From the NCBI GenBank assembly GCA_024220505.1, contig JAKZZE010000001.1, positions 806,001 to 870,000 on the forward strand: 64,000 bases of DNA, read 5' to 3'. The stretch comes from Rhizopus arrhizus (Eukaryota > Mucoromycota > Mucoromycetes > Mucorales > Rhizopodaceae). The notes under the pieces are model-generated. The model had not been told where the DNA came from, ran no database searches, and worked only from the letters and a program-made list of their open reading frames with translations. The position numbers were made by a program, and so were the translations under genes. This document shows positions 60,492 through 64,000 of the stretch, piece by piece; position 1 is the stretch's first letter, and every line of letters begins with the position of its first letter.

Positions 60492-61534
60492 AATTAAACC
60501 ATTTTGATTTTTTGTTTGTTTGTTTGTTAGATTGCTCCACTAAAAGAAAAATTTCTCTGGTAATAATAAAATAAAGATTGCTATTAATGCGCTTATTTGA
60601 AGTATACATTCAGAGCAAGCATAAAACAACGTGTATCTTATTATACCTTCTATTTTTTCTTATTGTTTTTCCTTGGATTTAGTGGAACCACTCTCAGATA
60701 ATAATTTCTGATAAAATGTTTGACTTATTTATTCTCAAATAAAGCTAAATGCTATAGGTATTTGCTTATTTGATAATTTAAAAGATGAGAAATACACAAG
60801 AACAATAGTCTCATTAATTTTGATTTATCCTTTTGATAAAACCCACTGCTTACAAACATTTTGATGAAACTGTAATCTTTACTCGAACTGGATTAAAAAT
60901 GTATTACTAAAATGGAAAAAATGCAGTACAGTATTTCCACTTCAACTTCGACGAATCTCTTTAAACAACCATATATTGTAGCAGTCAAAATCTTTTTCAA
61001 CTTAAAAAAAACTTACTGGAAGGCTTCTTTGTAACTCTCCTTTTTTTAGCAGTTACTTCATTTGATTCAGATACTTCACTTGAAGGTAAGCCTTCTGATA
61101 CTGACATGTTGATTGCTTCTTTACCATGTTTGCTTTACTGTGCTCAGACCTGAAGCATAGCGTCTTCTTCGGCAGCAAACAAGCTTTCAATGCCTCTTCG
61201 GACATATGGAAAACAGCAGTATCATTTCTCTTATTAGCATGAGCTCTGGTGTTTTGATCCAACTGGCATGATGAATAGTAATATTGGAATATCAAGCGTC
61301 AAATTATATTTTGTCTGCAAACTGGGATATTGGCCAAAGGTTCATTAGCATATTCAAGAGTGCTTTCTTTGAACAAAAAGGTATTGAAAAATGTTGATAG
61401 ATGAAGAGGACAACATTTGATAAATTGTTGTCAGTAAAAGTAAGTATTGACGAATAAGGTAAAAAGCATTCATCGAGGTGCGTCTGCTGCAATATATGGT
61501 TGTTTAAGGAATTCCTGATGGTAGTCGATCGGAC
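60492..61534. other. Intergenic region
   Basis: No intact gene. A minus-strand open frame at 61295-61053 (including EEALKACLLPKKTLCFRSE) may be a scrap of a decayed gene. It is flanked by stops and has no recognised family. Confidence 0.35.
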
Positions 61535-61945
61535 ATAGTTTACGCGTCAACAGAACCTTTACCCCAAATTTTAATTGAAATCCAATATTAGGTCAATCAA
61601 GGTTTTATATTCAGGCTTTTGCGTTACTCTTCTGATGTCTATAAGCGCTACAGAGTATTACCCATTGTCCTTATTATTGTTACTAAATGTTTTTCCAGCG
61701 CTATATTTCAAAACGAATTTACCACTAGTAGTAAGGGATTTCTACTCAAAGTAAATTGCAAATTCTGGGCCAAACAATGTTTTCTGTTGACTGCTGATGC
61801 TGTATCTAATTACTTCCATAAAGCAACACTAGATCCTATGGCTGCTCTAGTATACTTTCTTACACACCTCACTGTACACCAAATACCTCAACATCACTGG
61901 CAAAATCCGATGTTAATGTTGTTATTTTCACTAGATATCTTCTGA
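61535..61945 (+). pseudogene. Broken copy of PD-(D/E)XK (Rpn-like) family
   Basis: A plus-strand frame reads IVYASTEPLPQILIEIQ, then an in-frame TAG (61589-61591), then VNQGFIFRLLRYSSDVYKRY, RVLPIVLIIVTK, FWAKQCFLLTADAVSN and DPMAALVYFLTH. It is clearly homologous to the intact gene at 62.3-63.1 kb (same order IxIQ, VYxxxRxLPxVLxI, FWAxxCFL). The IEIQ motif resembles the catalytic strand of PD-(D/E)XK nucleases of the Rpn/transposase type, which are multicopy in Mucorales. The stop, the missing start and the eroded downstream sequence (61.95-62.3 kb) mark it as dead. Confidence 0.6.
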
Positions 61946-62331
61946 ATCAAGCTAAAAGAAGTTTGGAGAAAATCATTGAAGAAAGCGATAATCAAGAAAG
62001 CAGTAATATTAAAAAAAACAAAGAGTCATGCAAAAGAAGGACTGCTTTGAATCGAACAGATACAAAAGGATTTGGAAAACAAGAGCAAAATCGAAGGACA
62101 AAGCGATACAGCAAATTAATATACCATCAAAGATGCTAAATTCATTGAAAGTTTAAGCGAGCCTGGAAAGAATAAAAATGGAAAAATATATTCGACAAAC
62201 GCAAAGCAAAAGGATTCTTTAAATCATATAAATCATCTGATACTCTTAAAAACTCTTACTATCATATTCAAAGAAGAAAGACACAAAAAAAGTGATGTTT
62301 TTATTTACCAAAAATAAAGCTTTATACTTGA

Positions 62332-63031
62332 TTACTTTTTGTTTGATGTAGCTTCACAGGCCAAAAATGTAGTTTGGGTGTTTAAATTGTGCGATAAGGT
62401 GAACGATTTGTTGGGATTAGATATAAATTGACTCAATGTAAAAAGTGCAGGTGTAGGTCTATTAACTATATTCACATTGAATAAATCATCAGGGAAAAAC
62501 AAAAAGCATTCGTTTGCCCAAAACTTAGATTTATATTGCATCAAAAATGAATTATCAACAGCACTAAACCCCCCATCGTTCTTTAGTCGAGAGCTGCTTT
62601 TGATAGAGATGACCAAAACTGTGGGCAAGATCCTATGCTTTTCATAGACAAACGCACATTGTTCAATAGTTTTCAACATTGTAGTTTGGTCAACTTCCTC
62701 TTGAATAGCAATGTGTACTGGGATGAATTTATCATTACTTGTATTTTGTGAGGCATACAAAGTATATACTCCTTTGGCATCAGCCCAATCAGTCTTGGCC
62801 ACAGCATAGTTATTGGCAGGAACATCTACATCTATGAGCGAACTATATGTTAGATAGATACAACACCTTCAAACGAGTAATAAAAACAATCGGTACATTA
62901 CCAGCTAGAGAGTGAACGATCATATTTATTATTTTTGGATTGCTTAATAACATTTTGCTCATAAGATATGCCCTAGGTTTCCACTTCAAAGGTAAATTGA
63001 AAAGTTCTATATCCTCGACTATAGTTGAATA

Positions 63032-63086
<55 letters not shown>

Positions 63087-63147
63087 TACCTAATCTAGTT
63101 TTGTTTTCAATAAACTAATTTTTTAACTTACAGTGTTGAATAGACAT
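62332..63147 (-). CDS. PD-(D/E)XK (Rpn-like) family protein, intact frame
   Basis: Exons 63147-63132, 63018-62902 and 62831-62332 give 210 residues: MSIQHFEDIELFNLPLKWKP, then LSNPKIINMIVHSLADVDVP, KTDWADAKGVYTLYAS, FIPVHIAIQEEVDQ, VYEKHRILPTVLVISI and FWANECFLFFPDDL. The layout matches a multicopy Mucorales family that I associate with Rpn/PD-(D/E)XK nuclease-transposases, though this is recognition by memory and not proven. The strand that reads IEIQ in the broken neighbour reads IAIQ here, so the putative catalytic glutamate is lost. Intron 1 (63019-63131) contains 50 consecutive A in sense direction. It may be expressed, but nuclease activity is doubtful. Confidence 0.6.
63034..63083. repeat. 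50-nt poly(T) tract inside an intron
   Basis: 50 uninterrupted T on the plus strand (A on the sense strand of the Rpn-like gene), the longest homopolymer in the window. It falls between the predicted donor and acceptor of intron 1. Confidence 0.85.
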
Positions 63148-63304
63148 ATTGCTAAGTGAAAACCTTAATAAATCACTTAAAAACATACATTTTTTTTTAC
63201 TGAAAACGAAATATAAACATCAAGATTATATATAATTAGTTTATAGCTTTAAAAGAAACTATTATAAATAAAAAAACAAAAGTTTATTTTTTACGCCAAA
63301 AATA

Positions 63305-63432
63305 AGCATATTAAAAAGGTAAAAGCCCACTGGCAACAATTCTTTGAACAAACTCCTGTCTTGGATGAGACTGTCATCAATCAAATCCAGAAGGAACAAT
63401 TGGAACTATCTGCTTACAATTCTCTATGCTAA
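63305..63432 (+). pseudogene. Short retroelement-like coding scrap
   Basis: A plus-strand frame reads KAHWQQFFEQTPVLDETVIN, then QIQKEQLELSAYNSLC and stop. The spacing of HW..FF and the following helix resembles the region just before the reverse transcriptase domain of LINE elements. Only about 40 codons remain, so this is a weak call. Confidence 0.25.
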
Positions 63433-63676
63433 TATCTTTTATAAGTCACTATTTCATATACTTGCATCACTCAATCCTTATACTCTTTGATGAGTTTTAA
63501 TAAACATTAAAAAAAAAAAAAAAAACAATTCATCCCAAATCGGTATAATTTTTTTTTCTTGTCCCGCTTGTTTATGATGAGAATACACACTTTTTGTACA
63601 ACTGATTGATTTTTTCTATCTCCCCTTTTTATTTTTCTTTTTCTTTTTCTTTTTGCTTCTTAAATAATCATAGTAA

Positions 63677-64000
63677 ATGGATACATCAAGACAACATAGT
63701 AGTTATCCTTACAGAAACACATCTGATACAATGCATCCTACACCTACAAAAGAAATATATCAATATGATGCACCTTGGTCAATATATGCTTTAGATTGGT
63801 GTAAGACACCAATTGAACAAAAGAGTTTTAGACTTGCTATTGGTAGTTTTATTGAAGATAGCAATAATAAAGTAAGAATATACCACAAAAAAATACTTAG
63901 ATTTAATATAATTTTTTATAGTTACAAGTTATATCACGTACTGATTTACTTGATAATGTTCCATCTTCAAGAAGTGATTTTACAGCAATAGCAGAGGCTG
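63677..64000 (+). CDS. DCAF7/WDR68-like WD-repeat protein (5' end only)
   Basis: Exon 1 63677-63871 and exon 2 from 63922 to the window edge. After about 25 disordered residues the sequence EIYQYDAPWSIYALDWCKTP, then FRLAIGSFIEDSNNKLQVIS, aligns with the first blade of DCAF7/WDR68/HAN11 (KEIYKYEAPWTVYAMNW type). The family is a WD40 adaptor for DYRK/HIPK kinases and CRL4 ubiquitin ligases. The remainder lies outside the window. The intron 63872-63921 has good GT..AG ends and conserves the phase. Confidence 0.9.

Overview
The window is nuclear DNA from a fungus, most likely an early-diverging lineage such as Mucoromycota (Mucorales). It is AT-rich, with many short introns (about 45-65 nt, GTAAGT-like donors and TAG/CAG acceptors) and long A or T homopolymers between genes. 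The genes are single-copy fungal/eukaryotic housekeeping genes. Almost all are split, so exon joins below were worked out by hand from reading frame, splice consensus and family alignment from memory. No tRNA, rRNA or CRISPR array was recognised.

Layout. 0-2.1 kb: NADPH-cytochrome P450 reductase (minus, cut by the window edge). 4.0-4.3 kb: ribosomal protein eL39 with a first coding exon of only ATG. 4.9-6.5 kb: a cystathionine beta-synthase-like gene with an apparent 1-nt frameshift. 6.5-14.2 kb: two dynactin subunits, p24 and p150Glued, on either side of an AVT-type amino acid transporter. 15.2-16.9 kb: RNase H2 subunit B with a C-terminal PIP box, convergent with cyclophilin A.

17-27.4 kb is a mobile-element island. 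It holds a ruined Tc1/mariner (DDE) transposase and then, at 19.47-22.83 kb, an apparently intact element with 82/83-bp terminal inverted repeats around one spliced gene. That gene encodes an 815-residue Fanzor-like protein (eukaryotic TnpB relative) with all three RuvC acidic residues and the embedded zinc ribbon. This is the most exciting content of the window: a probable RNA-guided nuclease inside its own TIR-bounded element, with a short 3' non-coding segment where a guide RNA would be expected. Decayed coding scraps follow.

27.4-29.2 kb: a KIN82/FPK/NRC-2 type AGC kinase. 31.2-38.2 kb: a giant Vps10 sorting receptor with three rather than two VPS10 modules. 38.9-39.2 kb: a small hydrophilic protein. 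41.4-44.0 kb: PP2A methylesterase followed 70 bp later by FEN1, which has a GC-AG intron. 45.2-46.8 kb: a probable pseudokinase. 47.1-47.5 kb: an NDUFB10-like complex I subunit. 50.8-53.05 kb: SEC63. 55.3-56.35 kb: a T-rich, possibly spliced non-coding transcript ending in a GC-rich segment that folds into several strong hairpins (candidate structured RNA, perhaps RNase P-like). 58.3-60.5 kb: mitochondrial bL17 and TAP42/IGBP1, divergent. 61.5-63.15 kb: a broken and an intact copy of what looks like a PD-(D/E)XK (Rpn-like) multicopy family. 63.7 kb to the end: the start of a DCAF7/WDR68 WD-repeat gene.

Functional links: PPME1 and TAP42 both regulate PP2A-type phosphatases. FEN1 and RNase H2B both act on RNA/DNA flaps and carry PCNA-binding C-termini. 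The two dynactin subunits belong to one complex. No operon logic is implied, except that PPME1 and FEN1 are packed tightly head to tail.
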